Below the pieces are notes generated by a model. That model was not told the origin of the DNA. It made no database searches and saw nothing but the letters and a program-made list of their open reading frames with translations. Of a stretch of DNA of 64,000 bases, positions 1 through 8,653 are shown piece after piece (within the stretch, counting starts at the first letter, position 1; each line of letters starts with the position of its first letter). Both the position numbers and the translations under genes were made by a program. Source of the DNA: Actinomycetota bacterium (GTDB taxonomy: Bacteria > Actinomycetota > UBA4738 > HRBIN12); the NCBI GenBank assembly GCA_026003015.1, contig BPGL01000004.1, positions 60,270 through 124,269 of the forward strand, read 5' to 3'.

Positions 1-378
1 CTCGCGGACCTTCACCCGCGCGGTCATCTCGTCGGCGTGGCGGAGGTCCTGACGCAGGGCGTCGGGGATCCCCAGGCGCGCCGCGACCACGCGGGCGATG
101 TCCTCCGCGGCGTCGCCGATCCGTTGGATCGCGTCGCCGATCCACAACACGCCGGCCATCTGCTCGGCGTCCTCGGGGTTGCGCGCCGCGAGCATCGCGA
201 TGATCCGCAGGCGCCGAAGCTGCTCGGCCATCCGCTCGTCGAGGCGGCGGACCTCGCGGGCGAGCTTCTCGTCGTTGAAGAAGACCGCCGCGTAGGCCAG
301 GTCGACCATGAGCTCGGACGCGTCCTTGAGCTCGACGAGGAGTTCCTTGACCGTCGCCGGTCGGTGCTCGTCATCCAT
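1..378 (-). CDS. PhoU-like regulatory protein, truncated by window edge
   Basis: The frame opens with ATG at 378 (MDDEH) and stays open to base 1, so only the N-terminal 126 residues are visible. The protein is helical and charged, with a first segment resembling PhoU (VKELLVELKDASELMVDLAYAA) and heptad-like Leu/Ala/Ile spacing. Its start overlaps the stop of the upstream MgtE-type transporter by 8 bases, which suggests translational coupling. In known SLC41/MgtE-like loci a PhoU-like protein, often with a C-terminal TrkA-C domain, sits beside the transporter and is thought to gate it; that role here is inference. The ORF-track entry covering this region (24-1274) is a wrong-frame shadow. The C-terminus is off the window, so a TrkA-C domain cannot be confirmed. 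Confidence 0.7.
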   Translation of the reverse strand, partial: MDDEHRPATVKELLVELKDASELMVDLAYAAVFFNDEKLAREVRRLDERMAEQLRRLRIIAMLAARNPEDAEQMAGVLWIGDAIQRIGDAAEDIARVVAARLGIPDALRQDLRHADEMTARVKVRE

Positions 379-1621
379 GGGGCAGCACCCCGAATAGTGG
401 CATAACGGCCAGAACGATGGCGACCCCCGACAGGTCCATCACGCTCGTGATCACGGGAACCCCCTGGTTGTCCGGATCCCAGCCGAACCGGTAGGTCCAC
501 ACGGCGATCACGTAGCCGCCCACGATCGTGAGGGGCAGGGCGACGAGCCCGGCGAGGAGCGTGGCCGTGACCAGGACGAGCGCCCCCGGAAGGTTGGCCA
601 GGCCGGTCAGGTGCCCCAGCCCCCAGGCGACCGCCCCGATCAGGGTGAAGACCACGACGGCCAGGATCGTCACCACGCCCGCGTCGACGACCGCCGGGCG
701 CTCGGGGAGCCCCCGCGGGGCGATCACCCCGATCTGCAGCTTCGAGCCGATCCGGGAGGCGAAGATCCCGCCCAGGGCGCCGGCCTGCGATACGAACGGC
801 GGCAGGAGGGCTAGGACGACCGGGACCCCGATCAGGTCGGGCTCGCGGGTCCGAAGCAAGGCGCCGGCCAGGGTGTCGAGGATGGGCGTGAGCAGGATCG
901 TCGCGGTCATCTCCCAGGCGATCCGCCGCACCCCCGGGTCCGGCGCGGTCGCCGAGCGCAGCGCTGCGGCGATGCCGGCGAGCACGCACACGACGGCCAG
1001 CGCGACCGCGAGGGCGTCGATCCGCAGCAGGAACGTCGCGAGGAACAGGCTCGGCAGCGTCGCCACGTCGCCCAGGGCCGTGACCATCGGCGCGGCGACC
1101 GAGTCCAGGTCCCAGCCGCGCCGGTACGACAGGGCCGACAGCGCGACGGTGACGGCCAGGATCACGACCGATCCGATCACGCCGCCCACGACCGAGATCA
1201 CGGCGAGCTGCCAGATCGGGATCGAGGTCTGCCCGAACGCCGCGGCCGCCAGCCGTGCGAGAACCGCGAGCCACAGCGAGGAGGACAGCGTCGTGAGGAT
1301 CGCGACCTCGACGTTGCGACGCAGGATGCTGCCGGGCCGCAACGTGATCTCGAGGGTCCCGGCGGCGTTCGCCGTCCCCAGGCGCGCTCCGATCGCCCCG
1401 AAGATCGTGCCGCGCATGCCGACGGCGGCCGGGATCAGCACCAGCAGGCCGGGCAGCTCCTCGAGGGTATCGGTGATGTGGGCGAGGGTCAGGCCGGCGG
1501 CGAAGCCCGCCAGCGTGCTGAGCGTGAGCGCGACCAGGCCCTGGCGCAGGGTCGGGCGTTCCGATCGCCAGGTGCCGACGAGCCTGCGCGCGCGGCGCGC
1601 GAGCGAGCCCCGCCTCGCCAT
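371..1621 (-). CDS. SLC41/MgtE-family divalent cation transporter (integral membrane)
   Basis: A membrane protein of about 416 residues with around ten hydrophobic segments, in two similar halves. Each half carries the Gly/Pro-rich SLC41-type signature: LLVLIPAAVGMRGTIFGAIG in the first, LLPPFVSQAGALGGIFASRI in the second. There is no N-terminal MgtE-N or CBS domain, so this is the short SLC41-like form that moves Mg2+ or related divalent ions. I moved the start from the track ATG at 1660 to ATG 1621 (MARRGS), because GAGGGAG lies about six bases upstream of it. It is coupled to the following PhoU-like gene by an 8-base overlap, suggesting a transporter plus regulatory subunit. Confidence 0.75.
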   Translation of the reverse strand: MARRGSLARRARRLVGTWRSERPTLRQGLVALTLSTLAGFAAGLTLAHITDTLEELPGLLVLIPAAVGMRGTIFGAIGARLGTANAAGTLEITLRPGSILRRNVEVAILTTLSSSLWLAVLARLAAAAFGQTSIPIWQLAVISVVGGVIGSVVILAVTVALSALSYRRGWDLDSVAAPMVTALGDVATLPSLFLATFLLRIDALAVALAVVCVLAGIAAALRSATAPDPGVRRIAWEMTATILLTPILDTLAGALLRTREPDLIGVPVVLALLPPFVSQAGALGGIFASRIGSKLQIGVIAPRGLPERPAVVDAGVVTILAVVVFTLIGAVAWGLGHLTGLANLPGALVLVTATLLAGLVALPLTIVGGYVIAVWTYRFGWDPDNQGVPVITSVMDLSGVAIVLAVMPLFGVLPHG

Positions 1622-1660
1622 AAGGACTCCCTCATCGAACGGCCTCTCGGGTGCGCCCAC

Positions 1661-1699
1661 GCCCCCGCGGCGGCGGGGGCCCCGGGCAGTATCGCCCGG
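1661..1699. terminator. Two adjacent GC stem-loops between glycosylase and transporter genes
   Basis: Bases 1661-1680 form GCCCCCGC-GGCG-GCGGGGGC, a perfect 8-bp stem with a 4-base loop. Bases 1682-1699 form CCGGGC-AGTATC-GCCCGG, a perfect 6-bp stem. Both lie after the glycosylase stop and before the transporter start on the minus strand. There is no T-run, so this would be a hairpin-only terminator of the kind common in high-GC actinomycetes, or an mRNA-processing structure. Confidence 0.5.
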
Positions 1700-1720
1700 A
1701 CGGCCCTGCGGGACAACCGC

Positions 1721-2644
1721 TCAGGGGTCCTGGACCCAGTCCCTCGTGCACACGAGCCAGAACGCGAGGCCGGCGCGGTCGCCGTAGCGGCGGAACCGGC
1801 GCTCGATCGCCGCGTCGCTCGGCGGGCGGCGCTGGCCCGTGAGCCTGGCGTAGGTCGGGCGGGTCCAGGAGTCGAGGACGAGCCGCGAGCCTCGACCGAG
1901 GGTGAGCAGGATGTGGGCGGCGGCGTAGGGGCCGACCCCGGGCAGGGCGAGGAGCCGCCGCTCGAGCTCCTCGTCCGGGAGCTCCTCGCGGCTCGCCGCC
2001 GCCCAGGCCTCGAGGTCGACGGCGCCGTCGGCGACGGCGCGGGCCACCGCCCGCAGGTACGGCGCCCGGTACCCGGCTCGAACGACGGTGCGGTAGAAGG
2101 CCTCGGGCCGAGCGGCCATCGCGGCCGGGGTGGGGAAGGCGTTCTCGAGCCGGTCGAGGCTCCCCGCCGGCGGCTCGCCGAGCGCGGCCACGAGCGCCGA
2201 GACCATCGTGGTCGTGAGCGACCATGAGCAGTTCGTCGTGCAGATCGTCTTCACGACGTCCTCGAAGACCGTGGGGCTGGCGAGCATCCGACCGGCGCCG
2301 GCCGTGGCCCAGGCGAGGTCGGGATCGGTCGCCGCCGTCGCGTAGAAGCCGGACAGGTCCTGGTCGAGCCCCAGGACCCGCCGGGCCCCCTCCTCGATCG
2401 CCGGACGCACGCGCGGGCCGGCGCGCCCGGGACCGAGGACCTCGACGAGCGCGCGGCCGGGCCGACCGGGGCCGATCCGCACGCGTCTGGGAGCGGCGCC
2501 GGGGACGCGCAGGGTGAGCGCGAGGCTTCGGGTCGCCGGGTCCAGGCGCATCGGCGGGAGCTCGGCGAACCCGTGCGACACGAGGGTTCGCCACAGGTCG
2601 ACCGGCTCGCCGGTCGGGCCGCGAAGCGCCAGCTCGAACCTCAC
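1721..2644 (-). CDS. HhH-GPD DNA glycosylase (AlkA/OGG1-like)
   Basis: A base-excision-repair glycosylase of 307 residues. The helix-hairpin-helix LPGVGPYAAAHILL is followed by a candidate catalytic aspartate in LVLDSW, the HhH-GPD arrangement. The N-terminal half is a beta-rich AlkA/OGG1-type domain. The family removes alkylated or oxidised bases; whether this one acts on 3-methyladenine or 8-oxoguanine cannot be decided from sequence. The start is GTG 2644, which overlaps the MFS stop as GTGA, so the two genes are translationally coupled. The 817-residue track ORF (1721-4174) wrongly runs on through the MFS gene in another frame. Confidence 0.8.
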   Translation of the reverse strand: MRFELALRGPTGEPVDLWRTLVSHGFAELPPMRLDPATRSLALTLRVPGAAPRRVRIGPGRPGRALVEVLGPGRAGPRVRPAIEEGARRVLGLDQDLSGFYATAATDPDLAWATAGAGRMLASPTVFEDVVKTICTTNCSWSLTTTMVSALVAALGEPPAGSLDRLENAFPTPAAMAARPEAFYRTVVRAGYRAPYLRAVARAVADGAVDLEAWAAASREELPDEELERRLLALPGVGPYAAAHILLTLGRGSRLVLDSWTRPTYARLTGQRRPPSDAAIERRFRRYGDRAGLAFWLVCTRDWVQDP

Positions 2645-3900
2645 CGGGGACCGTCCTGCGGCGCCGGTGCCAGGTAGCGGCGCAGCTCGGGGTAGGCGGC
2701 CGCGACGCCGGCCGCGCCGAGGATCGACGCCACGCCGCCGGTCACGACGCTGGCGACCGGCCCGACGAGCGCGGCGACGAAGCCCGCCTCGGCGTCGCCG
2801 AGTCGAGGACCGCCGCTCACCACGAGGATATGGATCGCGGCCAGGCGCGCGCGCAGGCGGTCGGGGACGCTCACCTGGAGGATCGTGGAGCGGAAGATCG
2901 CCGAGATCACGTCGGCCCAGCCGGCGGCGGCGAGCAGCGCCACGGCCAGCGGGAGCGATCGGACGAGCCCGAAGGCCGCGATCGCCGCTCCCCACGCGAC
3001 GACCGCCCAGATCACGGCCACGCCCTGGCGGCGGACGTGGCGCGCCCAGCCGCTCGTGGCCGCGCCGACGAGGGCGCCGACCGCGGGCGCCGAGAACAGC
3101 AGGCCGACGGTCTCGGGACCCCCGGCGAACCGTTCGACAGCGAGGAACGTGAACAGCGCGCGGGGCAGCCCGAACACCATCGCCACGATGTCGATCGCGA
3201 AGGTCGACAGGAGCAGGCGGCTGCGGCGCACGAAGGCGAAGCCCTCGCGGACGGCCCGCCACCCGAGCGGGCGCTCCCCGCCGTGGTCGGGGGGCATCGG
3301 TGCGATCAGCAGGGCTGCGACGAGCATCGCCGCGTAGGTCGCGACGTCGATCGCGTAGGCCCAGGCCACGCCCGCGCGGGCGACGACGACGCCGGCGAGC
3401 GCCGGTCCGACGAGCCCGGTGGCGTTCCACACGACCTGGTTCAGGGCCAGGGCGGCCGGGACGAGCGCCGGTCCGACGAGCCGGGGGGTCATGGCGGAGC
3501 GCACGGGCGAGTCGATCGTCGACAGCGCTCCGATGAGGGCCACGCCGAGGTAGATCCAGCCGAGCGGGGGGTCGCCGGCGATCGCGCCGGCGAGCAGGAT
3601 GCCCGAGGCGCCGATGAACCCGACCTGGGCCCAGGCGAGCAGCGTCCGGCGGTCGACGGCGTCGAGGAACGTGGCGCCGACGACCGAGCCGACCACGAGC
3701 CCGGCGAGCCCGAACGTGCCGGTGAGCCCGACGGCCGCCGCGGAGCCCGTGAGCTCGGAGACCTGGATGAAGCTCGCGACGAGCGTGAAGTGGTAGCCGG
3801 TCTCGGAGATGAGCAGCCCCACCCACAGCCGCCGGAAGTCCCGCGAGGCTCGCAGCGGGGACAGGTCGATCGCGAAGCGCCGCGCCCGGCCGATCCGCAC
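2641..3900 (-). CDS. MFS transporter, EntS/multidrug-efflux type
   Basis: A 419-residue major facilitator with about twelve hydrophobic segments. It starts at GTG 3900. The N-terminus (LSPLRASRDFRRLW) is typical of the MFS_3/EntS branch, which exports siderophores or small drugs. The motif DAVDRRTLL, in the loop after the second helix, corresponds to MFS motif A. The substrate cannot be read from sequence. The downstream glycosylase overlaps its stop by four bases, so the two probably share one transcript. A role in exporting a DNA-damaging compound alongside the repair enzyme is speculation. Confidence 0.8.
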   Translation of the reverse strand: MRIGRARRFAIDLSPLRASRDFRRLWVGLLISETGYHFTLVASFIQVSELTGSAAAVGLTGTFGLAGLVVGSVVGATFLDAVDRRTLLAWAQVGFIGASGILLAGAIAGDPPLGWIYLGVALIGALSTIDSPVRSAMTPRLVGPALVPAALALNQVVWNATGLVGPALAGVVVARAGVAWAYAIDVATYAAMLVAALLIAPMPPDHGGERPLGWRAVREGFAFVRRSRLLLSTFAIDIVAMVFGLPRALFTFLAVERFAGGPETVGLLFSAPAVGALVGAATSGWARHVRRQGVAVIWAVVAWGAAIAAFGLVRSLPLAVALLAAAGWADVISAIFRSTILQVSVPDRLRARLAAIHILVVSGGPRLGDAEAGFVAALVGPVASVVTGGVASILGAAGVAAAYPELRRYLAPAPQDGPR

Positions 3901-3951
3901 GGCCGGGGACGCTAGCAGGGCCGGCGACCGCTTCGGCGCGCCGAGTCGTCG

Positions 3952-5292
3952 CTACGTCAGCGCCTCGAGGAGCGCGGCCTCGAGTTGGTCGAGCCCGTCG
4001 TCCAGGAGCGCCGGCTCGATCGCGAGCGGAGGCAGCAGCCGGATCACGTTGCCGTAGGTGCCCGCCGAGATGACCAGGACCCCACGCTCGAGCGCCCCGC
4101 GGGTGATCGCGCCCACCGTCTCGGGGTCCAGGGGCTGCTTCGTCGCCGGGTCGGCGACGAGCTCGATCGCGCACATCGCGCCGCGGCCGCGGACGTCGCC
4201 GACCTGGTTCACGCGCTCGGCGAGCGCTCGGAAGCGTTCCATGATCCGCTCGCCGGTCGCCCGGGCGCGCTCGAGCAGGCCCTCGCGCTCGATCGTCTCG
4301 ATCACGGCCAACGCGGCCGCGGCGGCCACCGGGTTGCCCCCGTAGGTGCCGCCGAGCCCGCCGGGGTGGACCGCGTCCATGATCTCCGCACGACCGGTCA
4401 CGGCGCTGATCGGCAGGCCTCCGCCCAGGGACTTCGCGCTCGTGACGAGGTCGGGGACGACGCCTTCTTCCTCGATCGCGAACCAGCGGCCGGCCCGCCC
4501 GAAGCCCGACTGGATCTCGTCGGCGATGAAGACGATCCCGTGCTCGGACGCGAAGCGGGCGAGGCCGGGGAGGAACCCGGGCGCGGGCACGATGAACCCG
4601 CCCTCCCCCTGGATCGGCTCGACGATGATCGCCGCGATGTTCTCCTCGCCGATGTGCTTGTGCATCTGGTCGAGCGCGTAGGCGAGCGCCTGCTCGGCAC
4701 AGCGCTCGGGATCGCCGTGCCAGCGGTAGGGGTAGGCGAAGGGCAGGCGGTAGATCTCCGGCGCGAACGGCCCCATGCCCTGCTTGTAGGGCATGACCTT
4801 GGCCGTGAGCGACATCGCGAGCAGCGTCCGGCCGTGGAACGCGTGGTCGAAGGTCACCACCGCCGGGCGTCCGGTGAAGCGTCGGGCGATCTTCACCGCG
4901 TTCTCAACCGCCTCGGCGCCGGAGTTCGCGAACATCGTCTTCTTCGGGGCGTCCCCGGGGGTGATCGCGTTCAACCGCTCCGCGAGCTCGATGTACGGCT
5001 CGTTCGCGGTGACGTGGAAGCACGTGTGCGTGTCGCGTTCGAGCTGGCCGCGCGCGGCCTCGACCACGGCGGGGTGGGTGTGGCCGACGTTGAGGACCGA
5101 GATCCCCGTGGCCAGGTCGATCAGCCGGTTCCCGTCGACGTCCTCGACGATCGCGCCCGAGGCTCGAGCGGTGACGATCGGATGCAGGTTCGCGACGCCT
5201 CGGGGCACGGCGCGCTCCCGGCGCTCGAACCAGGCCCGACTCTTCGGGCCGGGGATCTCGGTGACGACCTTCCGCTCCTGCGGGATATCCAC
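3952..5292 (-). CDS. gabT: Class III aminotransferase, probable 4-aminobutyrate transaminase
   Basis: A PLP enzyme of 446 residues that would convert GABA plus 2-oxoglutarate to succinate semialdehyde plus glutamate. Class III landmarks are present: NSGAEAVENAVKIARR, the DEIQSGFGR cofactor aspartate, and the Schiff-base lysine in TSAKSLGGGLP around residue 280. I chose GTG 5292 (VDIPQERK) because GAGGAGGT ends four bases upstream; the track ORF runs 590 bases too far. It is divergent from a PucR regulator and near two aldehyde dehydrogenases, which fits GABA, putrescine or beta-alanine use. Other omega-amino acid substrates remain possible. Confidence 0.82.
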   Translation of the reverse strand: MDIPQERKVVTEIPGPKSRAWFERRERAVPRGVANLHPIVTARASGAIVEDVDGNRLIDLATGISVLNVGHTHPAVVEAARGQLERDTHTCFHVTANEPYIELAERLNAITPGDAPKKTMFANSGAEAVENAVKIARRFTGRPAVVTFDHAFHGRTLLAMSLTAKVMPYKQGMGPFAPEIYRLPFAYPYRWHGDPERCAEQALAYALDQMHKHIGEENIAAIIVEPIQGEGGFIVPAPGFLPGLARFASEHGIVFIADEIQSGFGRAGRWFAIEEEGVVPDLVTSAKSLGGGLPISAVTGRAEIMDAVHPGGLGGTYGGNPVAAAAALAVIETIEREGLLERARATGERIMERFRALAERVNQVGDVRGRGAMCAIELVADPATKQPLDPETVGAITRGALERGVLVISAGTYGNVIRLLPPLAIEPALLDDGLDQLEAALLEALT

Positions 5293-5365
5293 GGCGACCT
5301 CCTCGCGCGAGCTGCCTGCGGCGAGTCTCGGGGGTCGGCGCCCCCGCGTCAGGACGCCGCCTGGC

Positions 5366-5382
5366 CTTGAACGGGGTTCAGG
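5366..5382. promoter_or_regulatory. Palindromic operator candidate between gabT and pucR-type gene
   Basis: CCTTGAACGGGGTTCAGG contains TGAAC-GGG-GTTCA, a perfect 5-bp inverted repeat with flanking partial symmetry. It sits near the middle of the 168-base divergent intergenic region, where a PucR-type activator or repressor could control both directions. No binding consensus is known to me for this regulator, so the role is inferred from position and symmetry. Confidence 0.4.
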
Positions 5383-5448
5383 TTTGTACGCAGCGGCGTA
5401 TCCGCGCGGCGCCTCGAGGCGGGCCCGGCCGGCTGTCTCGACGTTCCG

Positions 5449-5454
5449 TACAAT
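5449..5454 (+). promoter_or_regulatory. -10 box TACAAT, leaderless start of PucR gene
   Basis: TACAAT lies six bases before the GTG at 5461, with no Shine-Dalgarno sequence between. Transcription would start at or next to the start codon, giving a leaderless message. I see no good -35. Confidence 0.5.
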
Positions 5455-5460
5455 CGCGGC

Positions 5461-7014
5461 GTGGCGGTCACGGTCCGCGACATCGTCTCGATCCCCGGGA
5501 TCTGCTTGCGGTTGCTGGCCGGCACGCAGCGTGCCGACCAGCCGGTTCGCTGGGTGCACCTCACCGAGCTCGAGGACCCGACGCCGTGGCTCAAGGGCGG
5601 GGAGCTCGTCCTCACGACCGGGATGGGGATCGGGAAGACGGCCGCCCGCCAGCGCGCGTACGTGCGCCGGCTCGTCGACGCGGGGGTCGCGGGGTTGGGG
5701 TTCGGGCTGGGGTTCGGCCACGACCGCACGCCCCGGGCCCTGATCACGGCCGCGGAGCAGCTGGCGTTCCCGCTGTTCGAAGTCCCCTATCCGGTGCCCT
5801 TCATCGCGATCACCGAGGCGATCTTCACCCGGATCGTGGCCGAGCAGTACGACACGCTGCAGCGCGCGGTCGACGCCGAGCACGTGCTCACCCGGGCCGT
5901 GCTGGAGGGCCGGGGGATCGAGGGGATCGCGTCATCCCTGGCGGCCGTCACGAAGGGCTGGGTGCTGCTGCTCGACCTGCACGGGCTCCCGCTCGCGTCC
6001 ACCTCGCGCGCGGCGACGCTGCGTCAGGAGCGGATCTGGGACGAGCTCCGCCGCGCCCGCCCGGAGGGCTCGAGCTTCTCGCTCACCCTCGTCGACCGAG
6101 GGCACCACGTGTGGGTCCAGCCGGTCGGCGCGCAGGGCCGGACCGAGGCGTTCCTGGCGGTCGGCAAGCCCGAGCAGCCGAGCCAGCTCGACCGGATCGT
6201 CGCCGGGCACGCGCTGTCGCTCGTCGCGATCGAGCTGGCGAAGTCCCGGGCGGTGGCGGAGGAGAAGCGCCGGTTGCAGGGGGACTTCTTCGACCGGCTC
6301 GCTCGGGGGGAGATCGGGCCGACGGAGGCGGCGCGCGGGCTCGCGCGCTTCGGGTTCCGTCGCGACGCGCGCGTGCTCGTCGTGGCGCTCGAAGGGCCCG
6401 ACGTGGACCCCGAGCGGCTCGTCTTGGAGGCGACCGAGCACTGCTCCCGCGAGGGGGTCGACGCCTTCCTCGTCTCGGCCTCGCCGCAGGGCGCGCACGT
6501 GCTCCTCCCGGCCGATCCGCCGGTCGATCTGGACGGGTTCGTGAAGGCGATCGGCGCCCGGGTCGAGGCGGAGCTGCGTGCCGGGGCGGGCTCGCCGGTC
6601 GGTCCCGAGGAGGTCGCCCGGAGCCTGCGGGAGGCCCGCTACGCCCTGCAGGTCTGCCGTCTCGAGGGCTGGGGCCACGCCGGGTTCGACGACCTGGGGA
6701 CCTATCGGCTGCTGCTGTCGATGGCCGAGCCCGACGCGCTGCGGGCCTTCGCCGACGCCCTGCTCGCGCCGCTCGACGCCTACGACCGCGAGCACCACGG
6801 CGAGCTCATCCCCTCCCTGCAGGCGTTCCTGCAGCACAACGCCCGGTGGGAGACGGCGGCCGCCCACCTGTACGTCCACCGCCACACGCTCCGCTACCGG
6901 ATGCGCAAGGTCGAGGAGCTCACGGGGCGGGACCTGGCGAGCTCGTTCGACAGGATGGAGTTCTGGCTCGCCCTGCGGGCCCGAGATCTGTTGGCGGCGG
7001 AGGCGGACGGGTGA
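5461..7014 (+). CDS. PucR-family transcriptional regulator
   Basis: A 517-residue regulator. The N-terminal PucR domain (about residues 5-125) includes ITAAEQLAFPLFEVPYPVPF. A middle region links to the C-terminal HTH_30 domain (about 455-510, HNARWETAAAHLYVHRHTLR). Related proteins control purine, GABA or proline catabolism in response to pathway intermediates. It is divergent from the aminotransferase and upstream of two aldehyde dehydrogenases on its own strand, so it probably regulates that set. The GTG start at 5461 is supported by a TACAAT box six bases upstream. The effector cannot be read from sequence. Confidence 0.8.
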   Translation: MAVTVRDIVSIPGICLRLLAGTQRADQPVRWVHLTELEDPTPWLKGGELVLTTGMGIGKTAARQRAYVRRLVDAGVAGLGFGLGFGHDRTPRALITAAEQLAFPLFEVPYPVPFIAITEAIFTRIVAEQYDTLQRAVDAEHVLTRAVLEGRGIEGIASSLAAVTKGWVLLLDLHGLPLASTSRAATLRQERIWDELRRARPEGSSFSLTLVDRGHHVWVQPVGAQGRTEAFLAVGKPEQPSQLDRIVAGHALSLVAIELAKSRAVAEEKRRLQGDFFDRLARGEIGPTEAARGLARFGFRRDARVLVVALEGPDVDPERLVLEATEHCSREGVDAFLVSASPQGAHVLLPADPPVDLDGFVKAIGARVEAELRAGAGSPVGPEEVARSLREARYALQVCRLEGWGHAGFDDLGTYRLLLSMAEPDALRAFADALLAPLDAYDREHHGELIPSLQAFLQHNARWETAAAHLYVHRHTLRYRMRKVEELTGRDLASSFDRMEFWLALRARDLLAAEADG

Positions 7015-7094
7015 GGCCGACGTTGTCCATCGCGTACAGCTGCGGGGCCACGGCGCGCCGACCGGGCGGGTAGCCCCGGAGCGGCTCCACGCGG

Positions 7095-7100
7095 CATACT
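7095..7100 (+). promoter_or_regulatory. Possible -10 box CATACT before aldehyde dehydrogenase
   Basis: CATACT occurs about 31 bases before the ATG at 7132 and is followed by a strong GAGGAGGAGGGA ribosome site. This would give a short leader. The -35 is not recognisable. The 117-base gap between the regulator and this gene holds nothing else I can identify. Confidence 0.35.
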
Positions 7101-7131
7101 GGAGCGCGAAGGGTCGAGGAGGAGGGACACG

Positions 7132-8580
7132 ATGGCGGACACGTACCAGATGTTCATCGGCGGACAGTGGGTGAACTCGGCGTCCGGCCAGACCCGTTCG
7201 ATCACGAGCCCCGCGACCGGCGAGGTGCTCGCGGAGGTCCAGGAGGGCTCCGCCGAGGACGTCGATCGCGCGGTGGCGGCCGCCAAGAAGGCCTTCGACG
7301 AGGTGTGGTTCGACTCGACCCCCCGGGAGCGCCAGGAGGCGCTGCTGAAGCTCGCCGACATCGTCGAGGAGCACGGCGAGGAGTTCGGGCGGATCGAGTC
7401 TGCCAACGTCGGCAAGCCGTACGCGGTCACGATGGCCGAGGAGATCCCCGTGATCGCCGACCAGTTCCGGTTCTTCGCCGGAGGCGCCCGGTTCCTCGAG
7501 GGTCGGTCGACCGGGGAGTACATGAAGGGCTTCACCTCGATGATCCGACGCGAGCCGATCGGGATCGCCGGGCTGATCGCGCCCTGGAACTACCCGCTGT
7601 ACATGGCGGCGTGGAAGATCGGGCCGGCGCTGGCGGCCGGCAACTGCGTCGTGATCAAGCCCTCGGAGCTCACGCCGCTCACGCTGCTGCGCTTCGCGCA
7701 GTACGTGGCCGAGGCCGACGTGTTCCCGCCGGGCGTGTTCAACGTGGTCACCGGCGACGGCGTGCCGGTGGGGGAGCGGATCGTCCAGCACCCCGACATC
7801 GGGATCGTCTCGCTCACCGGTGAGACGTCGACCGGCAAGCTGATCATGCGCAACGCCGCCGACACCCTCAAGCGCACGCACCTGGAGCTCGGCGGTAAGG
7901 CCCCGGTGATCGTCTTCGATGACGCCGACGTCTCGGCGGCGGCGGAGTGGATCAAGATCGGCGGCTACTTCAACTCCGGCCAGGACTGCACGGCGGCCAC
8001 GCGGGTCCTGGCCAGCGGCGCGGTGTACGACGACCTGCTCGGCGAGCTCGTCCCGGCCGTCGAGTCGCTGAAGGTGGGCGACATCTTCGACGAGAGCACG
8101 GAGATGGGATCGGTGGTGTCCAAGGACCAGTTCGAGCGCATCGCCGGGATGGTCGAGCGCGCGGCGGAGGCCGGTGCGAAGATCGTGACCGGCGGCGAGC
8201 CGCTCGACATGGGCGAGGGGCGCTACTTCTACAAGCCGACGGTCATCACCGACGCGAAGCAGACCGACGAGATCATCCAGCGCGAGGTCTTCGGGCCGGT
8301 CGTCACGGTCCAGCGCTTCGAGGATGAGGCGCAGGCGCTCGCGTGGGCCAACGGCGTCGACTACGGCCTGGCGGCCTCGGTGTGGACCCGCGACGTCGGG
8401 CGCGCCCTGCGGATGGCCCGCCGGCTGCAGTTCGGCACCGTGTGGATCAACACCCACATCCCGCTCACGCCCGAGATGCCCCACGGCGGGTACAAGCAGT
8501 CGGGGCACGGGAAGGACATGTCGATCTACTCGATCGAGGACTACACGAACATCAAGCACGTGATGGCGTCGCTCGAGTGA
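7132..8580 (+). CDS. NAD(P)-dependent aldehyde dehydrogenase (betaine/aminobutyraldehyde type)
   Basis: A 482-residue member of the aldehyde dehydrogenase superfamily. Landmarks: [20 protein letters not shown], the base glutamate in LELGGKAP, the catalytic cysteine in [23 protein letters not shown], and the C-terminal [17 protein letters not shown]. The C-terminal motif and overall pattern resemble gamma-aminobutyraldehyde and betaine aldehyde dehydrogenases. With the nearby aminotransferase this suggests putrescine to GABA to succinate. GAGGAGGAGGGA precedes the ATG. Substrate specificity is an inference from neighbours. Confidence 0.85.
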   Translation: MADTYQMFIGGQWVNSASGQTRSITSPATGEVLAEVQEGSAEDVDRAVAAAKKAFDEVWFDSTPRERQEALLKLADIVEEHGEEFGRIESANVGKPYAVTMAEEIPVIADQFRFFAGGARFLEGRSTGEYMKGFTSMIRREPIGIAGLIAPWNYPLYMAAWKIGPALAAGNCVVIKPSELTPLTLLRFAQYVAEADVFPPGVFNVVTGDGVPVGERIVQHPDIGIVSLTGETSTGKLIMRNAADTLKRTHLELGGKAPVIVFDDADVSAAAEWIKIGGYFNSGQDCTAATRVLASGAVYDDLLGELVPAVESLKVGDIFDESTEMGSVVSKDQFERIAGMVERAAEAGAKIVTGGEPLDMGEGRYFYKPTVITDAKQTDEIIQREVFGPVVTVQRFEDEAQALAWANGVDYGLAASVWTRDVGRALRMARRLQFGTVWINTHIPLTPEMPHGGYKQSGHGKDMSIYSIEDYTNIKHVMASLE

Positions 8581-8602
8581 CGCGAACAACGTCGGCGCGG
8601 CT

Positions 8603-8628
8603 CGGGGCGTCCCGTGCGGGGCGCCCCG
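8603..8628. terminator. Stem-loop between the two aldehyde dehydrogenase genes
   Basis: CGGGGCG (8603-8609) pairs with CGCCCCG (8622-8628), and CCCG/CGGG pair inside the loop. The structure fills much of the 73-base gap. It has no T-run, so it may be a weak terminator, an attenuator, or a stabiliser that adjusts the ratio of the two enzymes. Confidence 0.4.
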
Positions 8629-8653
8629 ACGCGCGAAGGGTGGTGGAGAGCAC

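Noticed and set aside
1721-4174. 817-residue minus-strand ORF
   Set aside because: Only the last 307 codons resemble a protein family. The upstream part reads the MFS gene out of frame as Arg/Ala/Gly-rich nonsense.
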